Shown here: positions 1-9,596 of the stretch, piece after piece
How positions within the stretch are numbered: position 1 is the first letter of the stretch
Layout: each line of letters begins with the position of its first letter
NCBI RefSeq assembly: GCF_001427105.1
Contig: NZ_LMGI01000001.1
Coordinates: forward strand, 186,001-250,000
Direction: 5' to 3'
DNA: 64,000 nt
From: Sphingopyxis sp. Root154
GTDB taxonomy: Bacteria > Pseudomonadota > Alphaproteobacteria > Sphingomonadales > Sphingomonadaceae
Notes under the pieces: model-generated
The model's input: the letters and a program-made list of their open reading frames with translations, nothing else
Databases searched by the model: none
Told to the model about the DNA's origin: nothing
Position numbers and translations under genes: made by a program

Positions 1-332
1 CCGGTCAGGCCGCGTTCGGCGGCGACGATATCCGAAGCCGAGATCTTGAGCAGCACGTCGCCGCGACGCACTTCGCTCCCCTCGGTCACCATCAAAGCGG
101 TGACGATGCCGCCATCCTTGTGCTGCACGGCTTGCCGATTGCCCGAAACCGACACCGATCCCTGCGCCATCGCGCCGGCGTCGAGCGGCGTGAAAGCCGC
201 CCAGCCGAGGAAGCCGACGAAAAATGCCGCGGCGATCCATATCCCCGTGCGAAGCTCGCGCTTGGGGGAATCGATCGTATCGACGGCAAGCGGTTCGCCG
301 TGCAGGTCGTCGCCAAAGCTCATCGCGTTCAT
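1..332 (-). CDS. HlyD-family type I secretion adaptor (N-terminal part)
   Basis: This is the start of a membrane-fusion protein that would join the inner-membrane ABC exporter to an outer-membrane TolC-like channel. About 110 residues are visible before the gene leaves the window. A cytoplasmic N-terminus of about 25 residues is followed by one membrane segment (about residues 27-47, IWIAAAFFVGFLGWAAF). Then comes the start of the biotinyl/lipoyl-like arm (AVQHKDGGIV, VRRGDVLLKIS), which is typical of HlyD/PrtE proteins. The ATG overlaps the stop of the ABC gene by 4 bp (ATGA), so the two are translationally coupled. It is the third gene of the peroxidase-exporter set. The family call is firm; the substrate is inferred from its neighbours. 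Confidence 0.88.
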   Translation of the reverse strand, partial: MNAMSFGDDLHGEPLAVDTIDSPKRELRTGIWIAAAFFVGFLGWAAFTPLDAGAMAQGSVSVSGNRQAVQHKDGGIVTALMVTEGSEVRRGDVLLKISASDIVAAERGLT

Positions 333-2083
333 GGTTTTTTGTTCCTCGTCATCTTGATGACATTCGCCGCGGCGGCCGCGCTCTCGCGCAGCAATTCGAG
401 CACCTCGCCGCGCGGCCCCTGATATTCGATCACGCCATTCTTCAGCACCGCGAGGCGATCGGCGTCGCGCAGCGCCGACTGGCGATGCGTGACGATCATG
501 ATCGCCGCCTGACGCAGCTTGGCGGCGACGATGGCGTCGTTCAGCGCCTCTTCGCCCTGGCTGTCGAGCGCGGCGTTCGGCTCGTCGAGAATGAGGACCT
601 TCGGATCGCCATAAAGCGCGCGCGCCAGCGCGATGCGCTGCGCCTGCCCGCCCGACAGGCGGAGTCCGCCGTCGCCGATCTGGGCATTATAGCCGCCGGG
701 CAAATGCAGGATCAGGTCGTGGATGCCCGCGGCGATCGCGGCGCGCGTCACCTTGTCGTCGATGTCGACCGCATGTTCGCCGCGTGCCGCCGCAAAGCGC
801 GAGATATTTTCGCCGATCGTGCCCGGCAGCAGCGTCGGCTCTTGCGGCAGATAGCCGATATGCGACGCGAGGCGTTCGGCGTCCCAGTCGCCATATTGCG
901 CCTCGTCGATGCGGACTTCGCCGCCGTCGGGCGGGATCGCCCCGGCCGCGATGCGCGCCAGCGTCGTCTTGCCGGCACCCGAGGGACCGATCACGCCCAG
1001 CACTTCGCCGGGGATCAGCCACGTCGACACGCCGCGCAGGATCAGCGCGCTGTTGTCGGGCGAACGCAGCGAAACATTTGAGAGTTCGACATAACCCTCG
1101 GGCGCCGGCAGCACGACGCGGTCGCCGACGAGATTGTCGGTCGAACGGAACAGCGCCTCGATCGACGCCTTGGCCTGCCGCGCCTGTCCGATCGACGGCC
1201 AAGCCTGAACCATCTGCTCGATCGGTTGAAGCGCGCGCGCCAGCAGCACCGATGCGGCGATGATCGCACCCACCGAAATTTCGGCGTTGATAGCAAGCCA
1301 GGCGCCGACGCCGAGCGCCAACGACTGCAGGAACATGCGCGCGAATTTGACCAGCCCGGCATAGCGCGCGGCGGTCAATTGGGTGTTCGCGCTGGCCTCC
1401 AGTCCCGCCCGGCGGTCGGCGATCTGGCGTGCGACCAGCGCGCGGCGCATCCCGAGCGCGCGAACGATCTCCGCCTTTTCGAACATCGACTCCTGCTTCG
1501 CATAGGCGGCCGCCATCGCCCGATGGCCCGCGGCACCCGACTTTTTGGTTGCCCGCTCGTTGAGAAGCGCGAGGCAGAGGAGCACAGCCCCGGCGCCGAG
1601 GATCAGCAGTCCGAGGACAGGATGAATGATGAATGCGACCACGAAATAGAGCGGCGTCCATGGCAGGTCGAACAAGGCGATCGCCGACGGGCTGGCGACC
1701 GCGCTTCGGAAAGTGTCGAAATCGCGCATCGCCTGCGCCGCCGCCGGGTCGGCATTGCCTTTTGCGCGCGCGAGCAGGCGGTCGAGGATCGGCGCCGCAA
1801 GCTGGCGGTTGAGCCGCAACGAAGCGCGCAGCATCAATCGGCTGCGCACCATGTCGAGCGCGCTGAGGCAGGCGATGGCAACCGCAACGATAACCGTGAT
1901 CCAGAACAGGGTCAGCACGCCGCCGGTCGGAACGACGCGGTCATAGACCTGCATCATGTAGATCGTCGGCGCGAGATAGAGGATGTTGACGAGCGCGCTG
2001 AACGCGGCGGCGGCCACAAAATGCTGACGGCAGGCGGCAAAAGCCTGTCTGATTTGCGGCGGAACGGCGGAATCGGTTCGCAT
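329..2083 (-). CDS. Type I secretion ABC permease/ATPase (PrtD family)
   Basis: This is the inner-membrane ABC exporter component of a type I secretion system, 584 residues, the usual size for PrtD/HasD proteins. The N-terminal half has about six membrane segments, starting at FVAAAAFSALVNILYLAP. The C-terminal ATPase has a Walker A (GPSGAGKTT, about residues 366-374), the signature LSGGQAQRIALARAL (about 475), Walker B VLILDEPNAALD (about 495) and the switch histidine in VTHRQ. It has no C39 peptidase domain, as expected for RTX substrates without a leader. I chose the ATG at 2083 because AGGAAGGAAG lies just upstream; a longer reading would overlap the peroxidase gene. The peroxidase upstream is the obvious cargo. 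Confidence 0.93.
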   Translation of the reverse strand: MRTDSAVPPQIRQAFAACRQHFVAAAAFSALVNILYLAPTIYMMQVYDRVVPTGGVLTLFWITVIVAVAIACLSALDMVRSRLMLRASLRLNRQLAAPILDRLLARAKGNADPAAAQAMRDFDTFRSAVASPSAIALFDLPWTPLYFVVAFIIHPVLGLLILGAGAVLLCLALLNERATKKSGAAGHRAMAAAYAKQESMFEKAEIVRALGMRRALVARQIADRRAGLEASANTQLTAARYAGLVKFARMFLQSLALGVGAWLAINAEISVGAIIAASVLLARALQPIEQMVQAWPSIGQARQAKASIEALFRSTDNLVGDRVVLPAPEGYVELSNVSLRSPDNSALILRGVSTWLIPGEVLGVIGPSGAGKTTLARIAAGAIPPDGGEVRIDEAQYGDWDAERLASHIGYLPQEPTLLPGTIGENISRFAAARGEHAVDIDDKVTRAAIAAGIHDLILHLPGGYNAQIGDGGLRLSGGQAQRIALARALYGDPKVLILDEPNAALDSQGEEALNDAIVAAKLRQAAIMIVTHRQSALRDADRLAVLKNGVIEYQGPRGEVLELLRESAAAAANVIKMTRNKKP

Positions 2084-2157
2084 AACCCTGCTTCCTTCCT
2101 GTTCGGTCGAGTCCGGACCGGCGGGGGCCGGCCCGGACCTCCCGGGGGCGCGGGAGT

Positions 2158-5100
2158 TTAGAGGAAGCTCCATTCATTATGGGTCTGTTCGTGGTGCCCG
2201 TTCGATTCGAACCGCGACCGCAGCCACCAGGGCATCCGGTCGAAGTCGCACCCGCCGCCCCAGGTATCGTGGCTCAACGTCGAGGGATCGGGCGCGCCGC
2301 CTGTTCCGCCCTGATCGACCGGCTGCGGTGACGGATCGTTCGCCATCGCCTCGCTCTCGGCCGGCGGCGTGCCATTTGCCGCCGGATTTGGCCCAGTCGA
2401 AGCGAACGCAAACGATGAGGTCTGCATATTGGCGGCGGAGACCCCGTCGAGCCGCAGCTCATTCCCGTCGATGCGGACAAGCGTGTCGTTCCCCGACTGG
2501 CTGATGACGACGCGCGAAGCGAAGCTCTGCGCCGTGATGCCCAAGCCGCTGAGGTCGATGCTATCTTCGCCGAGCCGGAAGTCGGTAACCCGGTCGTCGC
2601 CTTCGCCGAAGACGAAAACATCGTCGCCGCTGCCGCCGGTCATGACGTCATCGCCGTCGCCGCCGTCGAGCCGGTCGTCACCCGATCCGCCCGCGAGCCT
2701 ATCGTCGCCGGCACCGCCGAGCAGTGCATCGTCGCCCGACCCGCCGGCCAGATCGTCGTCGCCGGCCTCGCCGTCGAGGCGGTCGTCGCCCGAGCCGCCA
2801 CCGATAACATCGTCGCCGCCGCGGCCGCTAATGACGTCTTCGCCGGATCCGCCCTTGAGCATATCGCCGCCAGCCGTACCGGTCAGCGTATCGTCATGCG
2901 ACGGCGGGGTGACGACCGCGCCGTCGTCGTCATCATCATGATCATCGTCATGTACCTGATCGTCGTCGTGATGCTCGTCATCGTCTTCAGGCGAGTTCGA
3001 TCCCGCGACGCGCAATTCGGGTGTTCCTTCGCCCGCGAAGGTAACCGAATGCGTCGCACTGCTCAGCGTGGTGATGCCATCGGCCGTGCTTGCGGTATAA
3101 TCGGCCGGGTTTGCGCCTTCGGGCAACTCGATCACATCCTGATCGCGTAGCGTGCCGAGGATCGTGTCATTGCCACCGTTCGAACGGAACACGATGCGGT
3201 GCGCCGACTGCAGGGCGGAGATGTCGACGATGTCGTCGCCGGCGCTTCCCTCGAGCGTGATCGTGCTGGTCAGCAGGCTGGTGCCGGCAAAGCTGCCGAT
3301 CGCCGTGAAGGTGTCGCCGCCACCCAAGCCATTGATCACGATCTCCTCGATATTGTCGAGTTCGGCGATGATCGCGGCGTTGTTGGTGCCGTTGCGGGTA
3401 ATCACGATCTCGGTGTTGGCGCCGAGGCCGGTGATGCCCGCCGCCAGCGCCGCGGTGCGCGAGTAAATGCGATAGGTTTCGGCCGAGCCGTCGCCGACGA
3501 TCTTCACCGTGTCCACCGTCCCGGCAATGTTCGCAGCCGCCGTGTCGCCGTTGATGACATCACGGCCGTCGCCCGCCGTCCAGTAGATGGTGTCGTTGCC
3601 GGCATCGCCACGGATCGTGTCGTTGCCCTGGCCGCCGACCAGCAAGTCGTTGGCCGCACCGCCGTTAAGCGAGTCGTTGCCTGCATGGCCGAACACCGCC
3701 TGCGATCCGTTCGCACCGTTGGCGCCGTTCAGGTTGGCGTTGGCAGCCGCCGACCCCGCTACGACAGCGTAGCTGGTGCCCGCAAAACGCAACGTTTCGA
3801 TCGTGCTGAGGGTGTCGATCCCTTCCGCGCCGGTCAGATCGGTAACGACCAGATTGGTGCCGCTGGACCCCAGGACGAATTGGCCGACGCCTCCCGCATA
3901 GATTGCCACGTCGCCGGTGCCGGCTCCGCCGTCGAGCCGATCGTTGCCGGCGCCGCCATTGAGGTTGTCGTTGCCTCCGGCGCCATTCAACACGTCGTCG
4001 CCGCCATTGCCGTTCAGATTGTCGGTGGCGCCGATCCCGAAGATGCCGTTACCGCCATCGGCAATGTCGTCGCCAGCCGTTCCGTTGAATGTGTCGCCGG
4101 TGAGGAGGCCGCGATTCCAATCGTCACCGACCACGCCGGTCGACGCCGAATAGACGGTCTCCGTGTTGCCACCGCCATCGGTGAAGGTGACCGCCACCCG
4201 AAGGATATCCCCGACCTGGCTACCAAAGCCGAGAATGCCTTCGTTGGGCTCGAACGTCGCGTCTGAAGTGCCCTGGAGGTTGTCGAAGGTATTGCTCCAG
4301 GACGTGCCGCCATTTTCCGAGACCTGCCACTGGTAGGAAAATCCGCTGGCGATGCCGTTGGCATCCGCGATGCTGCTGGTATCGACGGTCAGTACCTGCC
4401 CCTCGGTCGGGGTCATGTCGCTGATCACGGGTGCGCCGGTGGCCGGCTCGTTGATCAACTGGCTGACCAGATAATCGACCGTACCGCCATTCCCATCCGA
4501 AAAGCGCAGCTTTTCGATGTTGAACAGCCGGTCGGTGCCGTCGGATAGCGGCCGGTTCTGAAGCGTCTCCTCAGGAATATCCTCGCCGTTCTCATCCTCA
4601 CCATCCCCTGGATCGGTGAAGCCGGTGTGGTCGACCGTGATGCTGCCGTCGGCATTGCGGGTGAACGTGTAATTCGCGACCACATCGGTGTAGACCGCGA
4701 TGTCGGTGCTCGCGTTTGCCGCATCGCCGTCCAGGAGCTCGCGGACGATCGACAGCTGGGCGGGATTGATCTCGCCGGTGACCATGCGCGGAGCGATTTC
4801 GGTCATGCTGTCGACGCTGAACGCCGCCCAGTTGTCGCCCTCCTTGGGGGTGACAAGGATGCGGACATCGAGCCAGCGATCGCCATCGATGATGTCGTTG
4901 CCGGCGAGGCCCTTGATGACGTCATTGCCGCCGCCGCCGAGCAGGATGTCCCCGGCCTCCGACGTGCTGAAGATCGCGCGCTCCTGCACGCCATTCTCGT
5001 CGAGCACAGGAACAGTCTGCCCGTTGACCACTCTGGTCACCGGGATGCCCGCGCCGAGATGCGCGACCAGCACGTCGAGCCCGTCGATCAGATCGACATT

Positions 5101-8100
5101 TTTCGCGAGCAGGTCGTTGGAGTAGGAGTCGAGCGGCGAGTCCGGGCCCGGGATCGCCGCGGTGTTCTGCAACTCGCCGCGCGCGTTGGTGCTGCGGCTG
5201 CGTCCCGTCAGCGTGTCATCGAGATTCCAGCCCGACAGCCCTTCGACCAGATCGAAGCGATCGCGCAGGATGAATGCCTCCTGCGTTTCGAAGATCGGGA
5301 TGCCGAGGTCCGAATTGGCCGCGGTGCTGTCACCCTTGTGGATGCCCCAGTCGAAGCCGGCCTGCCCGTTCGAGCGCTGGATGCCTTCATTGTTCTGGAA
5401 CATGATGTCGTCGCCGGATTCGGCGTCATAGTCGGTATCGCCGCTGCCGCCGTTCATCACGTCGTGGCCGATGATCGAGGAGTTGAAGAACAGCTCCGAA
5501 TTCTCGCCCGCCAGCGTATCGAAGCGCTGCCCGCCTTCCAGCCAGTCATTGCCTTCATTACCGAGCAGGAAGTCGCCGCCCGAACCGCCGAGAATGAAAT
5601 CATCGCCGGTGCCGCCGAAGGCTTCCTTGCCGTCAGGGCCGGTGATGATGAAATCATTGCCCTGGTTGCCGAACAGCAGCGACAGACCCGAACCGCCATG
5701 GATGACGTCATTGCCTTCGTTGCCGTGGAGGAAGTCGGCCTCGCCGATGTCGGTGCCGGCGTTGGTGATGATGTCGTCGCCCTCGCCGCCGAACACCTTG
5801 TCGACGCCATAGCCGGCCTCGATCCGGTCGTTGCCGCCCTTGCCCCAGATGGCATCGTCGCCGCCACCCGAGACGATGACGTCGTCATTCTCGGTGCCGC
5901 CAACGACGAAATGCTCGTTGCTGTTGATGCGGATATATTCGGCGATGCCGTCTTCATCGGCGTCGATACGCTCGATGAGGCTGGAAAAGCCGCCGAGGAA
6001 CGGATCGTCCGACACCGGATCGGCGCCCAGTTGCTTGCTGATATCCATTTCCAGCTGCGGCATCTCGAACGCCGAAAAGAGATTGCCCGGCAGCGCGGTC
6101 GAATGATCGTCGCCGAGGTCGGTGTTGCGCATCACCAGTTCGGCGAACGTATTATTCTCCAGCTCATTGAGCAGGTTGAGGCCCTGCGTACGCGACAGAT
6201 AATAGAAGCGGTCGGCGTCCTGCAGATTTTCCATCGTCATCTGGAACACGAAGCTGAAGGTCGAACCGAGCATGCCGCCGAACGCCATCTTCTTTTCGGC
6301 TAGGCCACCGATCCAGAAATCGATGTCGTTGAGCCCGCCCAGCTTTGCGTCATTGGCATAGGCGCCCTCGGCATTGAGGAAGTCGAGCCGGTCCGCCGGC
6401 GCTCCGGTACCACCGAGGACGAGCAGGGTCGCGGCGTCGCGCAGTTCCTCGACCGTCTTCGGATTCGCCTGCGTATTGATCAACGTCTCGTGCGTGCCAT
6501 AGGCCGCGATGAAGTTGATGATCGACGCCGGATTCTTGAGATTGAGCGCGAAATCGGCCCAGCTCTCATAGGGCTTGAGCAACGTGTCGCCGGTCGCGTC
6601 GAAAAAGCGCTCGCGCGCGGTCTGGAGCGAGGGCATGCCGACATCGCGGCCGCGCGCGAGGTTGATCGTCGCCAGATCCAGCGGGATGCCGAGCAGCTGG
6701 TTGCGCAGAACGTCGGTGACGAATTCGTCGATTTCGCTGCCGGTCTGGCGGCTCATCCCGCGGATGATCGCGCCCGATGCCTCTTCGGCAGTGCCGAGCG
6801 AGTCGTACATCACCGGATTCAGGAAGCCGTCGAACAAGCTGATGTCGTTCTGAACGGGATTGCCATTCTCGTCCATTTCGATGACCGCGATATCCTGCCG
6901 CAGCATCGAGTGGCCAAAACGATAGACGACGTGCGCGAATTCGGCGGCGATGCTGGGGTTGATGTCGGCCGAGGGCTCGAACACGAAGGCGTCGATGTCG
7001 GGCTGCATCATGCGGCCGAATTCCTCGAACACCAGATGCTGATACTCCATCTCGTTGGTAAAGCGGCCGACCTGGAACAGGCGCTCGCCGTCCCACGCCA
7101 GCGATTCCGACAGCGTCGCGATCGCCGCCGGGTTGCCGCCCGTCAGCGTGGCGAACTGCGCATCGGTGAGGTCGGTCAGCAGCCATTCGTTGATGAAGGC
7201 GCGGTCCATCGATGCGAGCGTCACATCCTTGGTGTGCTCGACGATGCGGTTATGTTCGGCGTGGAACACCTGGTGGACAGCGGTCAGCGCGATATTCTCG
7301 TTCGCGCGGCCATCGCCCGCAATGAAGTGGCGGTCGAGCAGTTCATCGTCATACGCTGTCGGGCCACGCTGGCCCTGTGGTCCGGGTGAGCCGTCGGCAT
7401 TGGCGTAGCCGAGCGCCGAGTCCTTGTCCGGATTAAGCTGGTTGGCCGTCGACGGATCGTTGTCGTGATCGCCGATCACCGGAACCGCGGCATGCGCGAT
7501 GTCATCGAGGAAGGCATGGCCGGTCAGCACGACGCCTTGCGCGCTGACGGGTGCGGCCGGATTGCCTTCGCGCAGAATATCATCGGCGGTGCCGAGCTGA
7601 CCATCGGGGCCCATGCCTTCGACGAGCTGCGGGTAGCCGTTCGCACCGGGGATGAAATTGCCATAGGGATCGGTCGCGATCAGCGGGATGTTGCCGACAT
7701 TGAGGTCGGTGAGCTCGATCCCGAGCACGTCACGCGCCTGCGCCTTGATGTCGGCCCAGGTAGCAAGACCGCCGTTGCTGCCTTCGAGCAGCAGGCCGCT
7801 CGAAACCGGCTTGCCGTCGGCCCCCGCGATATATTCGCGCATGAAGACCTGCTTCGACGCGGAGGAGGCATAGGTCTGGTTCTGGTCAACCCAAGGCGTG
7901 GTCAGATTCTTCGGCCCCGGACCATCGTCGGCGGTGCCGAGGATGCCGTCGGCACCGGCGTTCACCGTCACGCGGGTGAGCGGAATATAATTCTGGCCGC
8001 CCGGCACATAAAGCGGATCATCAGGCGACAACGGCACATAGACCGTGCCGTTGCCGCCCTTCGCGACCAGATCGAGGCCATGATCGAAGAACTGTCCAAA

Positions 8101-9267
8101 GATCGTCATCCAGCCGTTGAACGGCGATGACAGTCCTTCATCGGGCGAGACATTGGGCAGATAGACGGTGTTACCGTCCATCTCCACACCATGTTCGGCG
8201 AGCGCCGCGTCGAGTGCGGCGTTTGCATCGGCGACGACTGCATCGACCGCCTGCGCGTCCGCGAGCGCGGTTTCGGCGCCGGTCAGCGCGGCCTGCGCCG
8301 CCAGAAGCGCAGCCGCGGCAGCGGCAGCGGCGGCGGCCGACGCGGTCGAGGTGGCCTCCGCCGCCTCGGCATTGTCCTGCGCCAGCTGGTAGGCAGCCTC
8401 GGCCGCGCCATATGCTTCCAGAGCTGCGGCGATCTCGACGGCCTGCTCGCTGTTATCCATCGTGTCGGCAAGAAGCGCCACATAGGCGGCGAGGCTCACG
8501 TCGCGCGCGCCCATCGCCGGGGCGACTTCGGCGTCGGCGGCTTCGAAGGCGGCCTGGTCGGTAGCCGCCTGCGCCGCGGCCGCGGTGTCGGTGGCCTGCG
8601 CATCGGTCAGCGCGAGTTGGGCAGCCGCGACGGCAGCAGTGAGGTCGTCGATCGTCCCTTCGGCCGCTTCGACCGCCGCAATGGCGGCGTCGAGCGCATC
8701 CCTTGCCGCGACGATCTGGGTCAGCGCTGCCATCAGCGGCTGGCCCGACAGGCCGGCGTGCGTCAGCGCCGCGGCAATGGCGGCGGGATTCTTCAGCGTC
8801 TGATCGACGATCAGGTTGGAGATGATGCGCGGATCGGCGTCGATCACGGTGCCGCTGCCGGGACCGGGCAACGACCCGGTCCGGGGACCCGCGTTCGCGT
8901 AATTGTTGTTCGTGTACCAGCTTACGCCCGTGTCGTCGGCCGTACCCATGATGCCATCCGCGCCGGGTCCGTTGGGCGCGGGGTTAAAGTCGTACCGATC
9001 GCCGTCGGCGTCGTTCATATATTGCGGCGTGAAAATACCGGGGAAGGACTGATCCGCCGCGCCCCAATTCTCGCGGCCCGGCAACAGATTGTTGTAGCTG
9101 CCGTCGACGGTCCTGAGGCCATAGGGCAGCAGATGCGCCTGCGCGAACCCGTCATTGCCGTTATAACCCGCGACCAGCGCGGCGAGATCGCCGCCGGCGG
9201 CGTGCGCCTCTGCGATCTTGATCTGGGCGAGGATGAAGTTGAGGTCGTGTTTCGTAAGCTGTACCAT
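2158..9267 (-). CDS. Giant secreted RTX animal-type heme peroxidase
   Basis: The protein has 2369 residues. An animal heme peroxidase core carries all landmark residues, by comparison with myeloperoxidase: distal FGQFFDHG (His396), GDGRANEN (Arg654 and Glu657), proximal YRFGHSML (His786) and TINLARGRD (Asn869). The methionine that forms the extra heme bond in myeloperoxidase is Asn here. An Ala-rich, coiled-coil-like insert (about residues 170-360) precedes the core. RTX nonapeptide blocks lie near 1120-1290, 1440-1460, 1730-1780, 1860-1900 and 2125-2215, with an Ig-like segment near 1610-1710 and an Asp/His-rich linker near 2091-2116. The C-terminus ends EWSFL, as expected for an uncleaved type I signal. 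Its exporter follows directly. Related RTX peroxidases include the Mn(II)-oxidising MopA proteins; that role is only a possibility here. The ATG at 9267 has GGAG upstream. Confidence 0.93.
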   Translation of the reverse strand: MVQLTKHDLNFILAQIKIAEAHAAGGDLAALVAGYNGNDGFAQAHLLPYGLRTVDGSYNNLLPGRENWGAADQSFPGIFTPQYMNDADGDRYDFNPAPNGPGADGIMGTADDTGVSWYTNNNYANAGPRTGSLPGPGSGTVIDADPRIISNLIVDQTLKNPAAIAAALTHAGLSGQPLMAALTQIVAARDALDAAIAAVEAAEGTIDDLTAAVAAAQLALTDAQATDTAAAAQAATDQAAFEAADAEVAPAMGARDVSLAAYVALLADTMDNSEQAVEIAAALEAYGAAEAAYQLAQDNAEAAEATSTASAAAAAAAAAALLAAQAALTGAETALADAQAVDAVVADANAALDAALAEHGVEMDGNTVYLPNVSPDEGLSSPFNGWMTIFGQFFDHGLDLVAKGGNGTVYVPLSPDDPLYVPGGQNYIPLTRVTVNAGADGILGTADDGPGPKNLTTPWVDQNQTYASSASKQVFMREYIAGADGKPVSSGLLLEGSNGGLATWADIKAQARDVLGIELTDLNVGNIPLIATDPYGNFIPGANGYPQLVEGMGPDGQLGTADDILREGNPAAPVSAQGVVLTGHAFLDDIAHAAVPVIGDHDNDPSTANQLNPDKDSALGYANADGSPGPQGQRGPTAYDDELLDRHFIAGDGRANENIALTAVHQVFHAEHNRIVEHTKDVTLASMDRAFINEWLLTDLTDAQFATLTGGNPAAIATLSESLAWDGERLFQVGRFTNEMEYQHLVFEEFGRMMQPDIDAFVFEPSADINPSIAAEFAHVVYRFGHSMLRQDIAVIEMDENGNPVQNDISLFDGFLNPVMYDSLGTAEEASGAIIRGMSRQTGSEIDEFVTDVLRNQLLGIPLDLATINLARGRDVGMPSLQTARERFFDATGDTLLKPYESWADFALNLKNPASIINFIAAYGTHETLINTQANPKTVEELRDAATLLVLGGTGAPADRLDFLNAEGAYANDAKLGGLNDIDFWIGGLAEKKMAFGGMLGSTFSFVFQMTMENLQDADRFYYLSRTQGLNLLNELENNTFAELVMRNTDLGDDHSTALPGNLFSAFEMPQLEMDISKQLGADPVSDDPFLGGFSSLIERIDADEDGIAEYIRINSNEHFVVGGTENDDVIVSGGGDDAIWGKGGNDRIEAGYGVDKVFGGEGDDIITNAGTDIGEADFLHGNEGNDVIHGGSGLSLLFGNQGNDFIITGPDGKEAFGGTGDDFILGGSGGDFLLGNEGNDWLEGGQRFDTLAGENSELFFNSSIIGHDVMNGGSGDTDYDAESGDDIMFQNNEGIQRSNGQAGFDWGIHKGDSTAANSDLGIPIFETQEAFILRDRFDLVEGLSGWNLDDTLTGRSRSTNARGELQNTAAIPGPDSPLDSYSNDLLAKNVDLIDGLDVLVAHLGAGIPVTRVVNGQTVPVLDENGVQERAIFSTSEAGDILLGGGGNDVIKGLAGNDIIDGDRWLDVRILVTPKEGDNWAAFSVDSMTEIAPRMVTGEINPAQLSIVRELLDGDAANASTDIAVYTDVVANYTFTRNADGSITVDHTGFTDPGDGEDENGEDIPEETLQNRPLSDGTDRLFNIEKLRFSDGNGGTVDYLVSQLINEPATGAPVISDMTPTEGQVLTVDTSSIADANGIASGFSYQWQVSENGGTSWSNTFDNLQGTSDATFEPNEGILGFGSQVGDILRVAVTFTDGGGNTETVYSASTGVVGDDWNRGLLTGDTFNGTAGDDIADGGNGIFGIGATDNLNGNGGDDVLNGAGGNDNLNGGAGNDRLDGGAGTGDVAIYAGGVGQFVLGSSGTNLVVTDLTGAEGIDTLSTIETLRFAGTSYAVVAGSAAANANLNGANGANGSQAVFGHAGNDSLNGGAANDLLVGGQGNDTIRGDAGNDTIYWTAGDGRDVINGDTAAANIAGTVDTVKIVGDGSAETYRIYSRTAALAAGITGLGANTEIVITRNGTNNAAIIAELDNIEEIVINGLGGGDTFTAIGSFAGTSLLTSTITLEGSAGDDIVDISALQSAHRIVFRSNGGNDTILGTLRDQDVIELPEGANPADYTASTADGITTLSSATHSVTFAGEGTPELRVAGSNSPEDDDEHHDDDQVHDDDHDDDDDGAVVTPPSHDDTLTGTAGGDMLKGGSGEDVISGRGGDDVIGGGSGDDRLDGEAGDDDLAGGSGDDALLGGAGDDRLAGGSGDDRLDGGDGDDVMTGGSGDDVFVFGEGDDRVTDFRLGEDSIDLSGLGITAQSFASRVVISQSGNDTLVRIDGNELRLDGVSAANMQTSSFAFASTGPNPAANGTPPAESEAMANDPSPQPVDQGGTGGAPDPSTLSHDTWGGGCDFDRMPWWLRSRFESNGHHEQTHNEWSFL
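2620..2895 (-). repeat. C-terminal RTX nonapeptide repeat block
   Basis: This stretch encodes about ten consecutive GGxGxDxxx units (such as GGSGDDRLDG, GGAGDDRLAG, GGDGDDVMTG) near residues 2125-2215 of the peroxidase. The units fold as a calcium-bound parallel beta-roll after export. The DNA repeat shows as recurring GTCGTCGCC-type triplets. Four shorter blocks of the same type lie further upstream in the gene. Confidence 0.9.
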
Positions 9268-9596
9268 GTCGCGTCTCCGGTCCGGCCGCATGCGAAGGAT
9301 GCACACGGCCTCATCCGCAAAATCGTGCGGACGAAAGGTTGAACAGAAGCTGGTGCGGCCCCCCGCCAGCAAGGCCGAACATCACAAATCGAATCGACTC
9401 GCTGAACGGCTTAAAAACAGGTTAAGTAAAAGCGGGGATAAGAGTCGATTGGACTTTACGTACTAGCCCGATATGGGACTCGATGAGTCTTCTTCACTAT
9501 CGGTATGGTGGGAGTATCTAGTACTTTTGGCCGATCAATCGGCACAGATATTCATATCCGTCAAAACGGGATGAAAAACTTCTGTTTCCGGTGATT
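9268..9596. promoter_or_regulatory. Upstream region of the peroxidase gene with TCGACTC half-sites
   Basis: This 329-bp gap has no gene. It contains AATCGACTC at 9392-9400 and its exact inverse GAGTCGATT at 9442-9450. A compact dyad GACTC-GAT-GAGTC lies at 9477-9489, so the half-site GACTCG recurs four times within 100 bp. A separate dyad GCCGAT-CA-ATCGGC lies at 9530-9543, close to the end of the regulator gene. I read these as possible operators for the neighbouring NarL/LuxR-type regulator or another factor. This is inference from symmetry only. Confidence 0.4.

Noticed and set aside
1226..2161. A 311-codon plus-strand frame, and similar ones in the same region
   Set aside because: It is antisense to the ABC exporter, which has all its ATPase motifs; the product is Arg/Gln/His-rich without a domain.
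2620..2895. CRISPR-like short repeats in the peroxidase gene
   Set aside because: The repeats are in frame, encode GGxGxDxxx units, and have no spacers between them.
4627..6303. A 558-codon open frame on the plus strand
   Set aside because: It is opposite the RTX peroxidase; its repetitive Val/Ala/Asp sequence mirrors the RTX repeats of the true gene.
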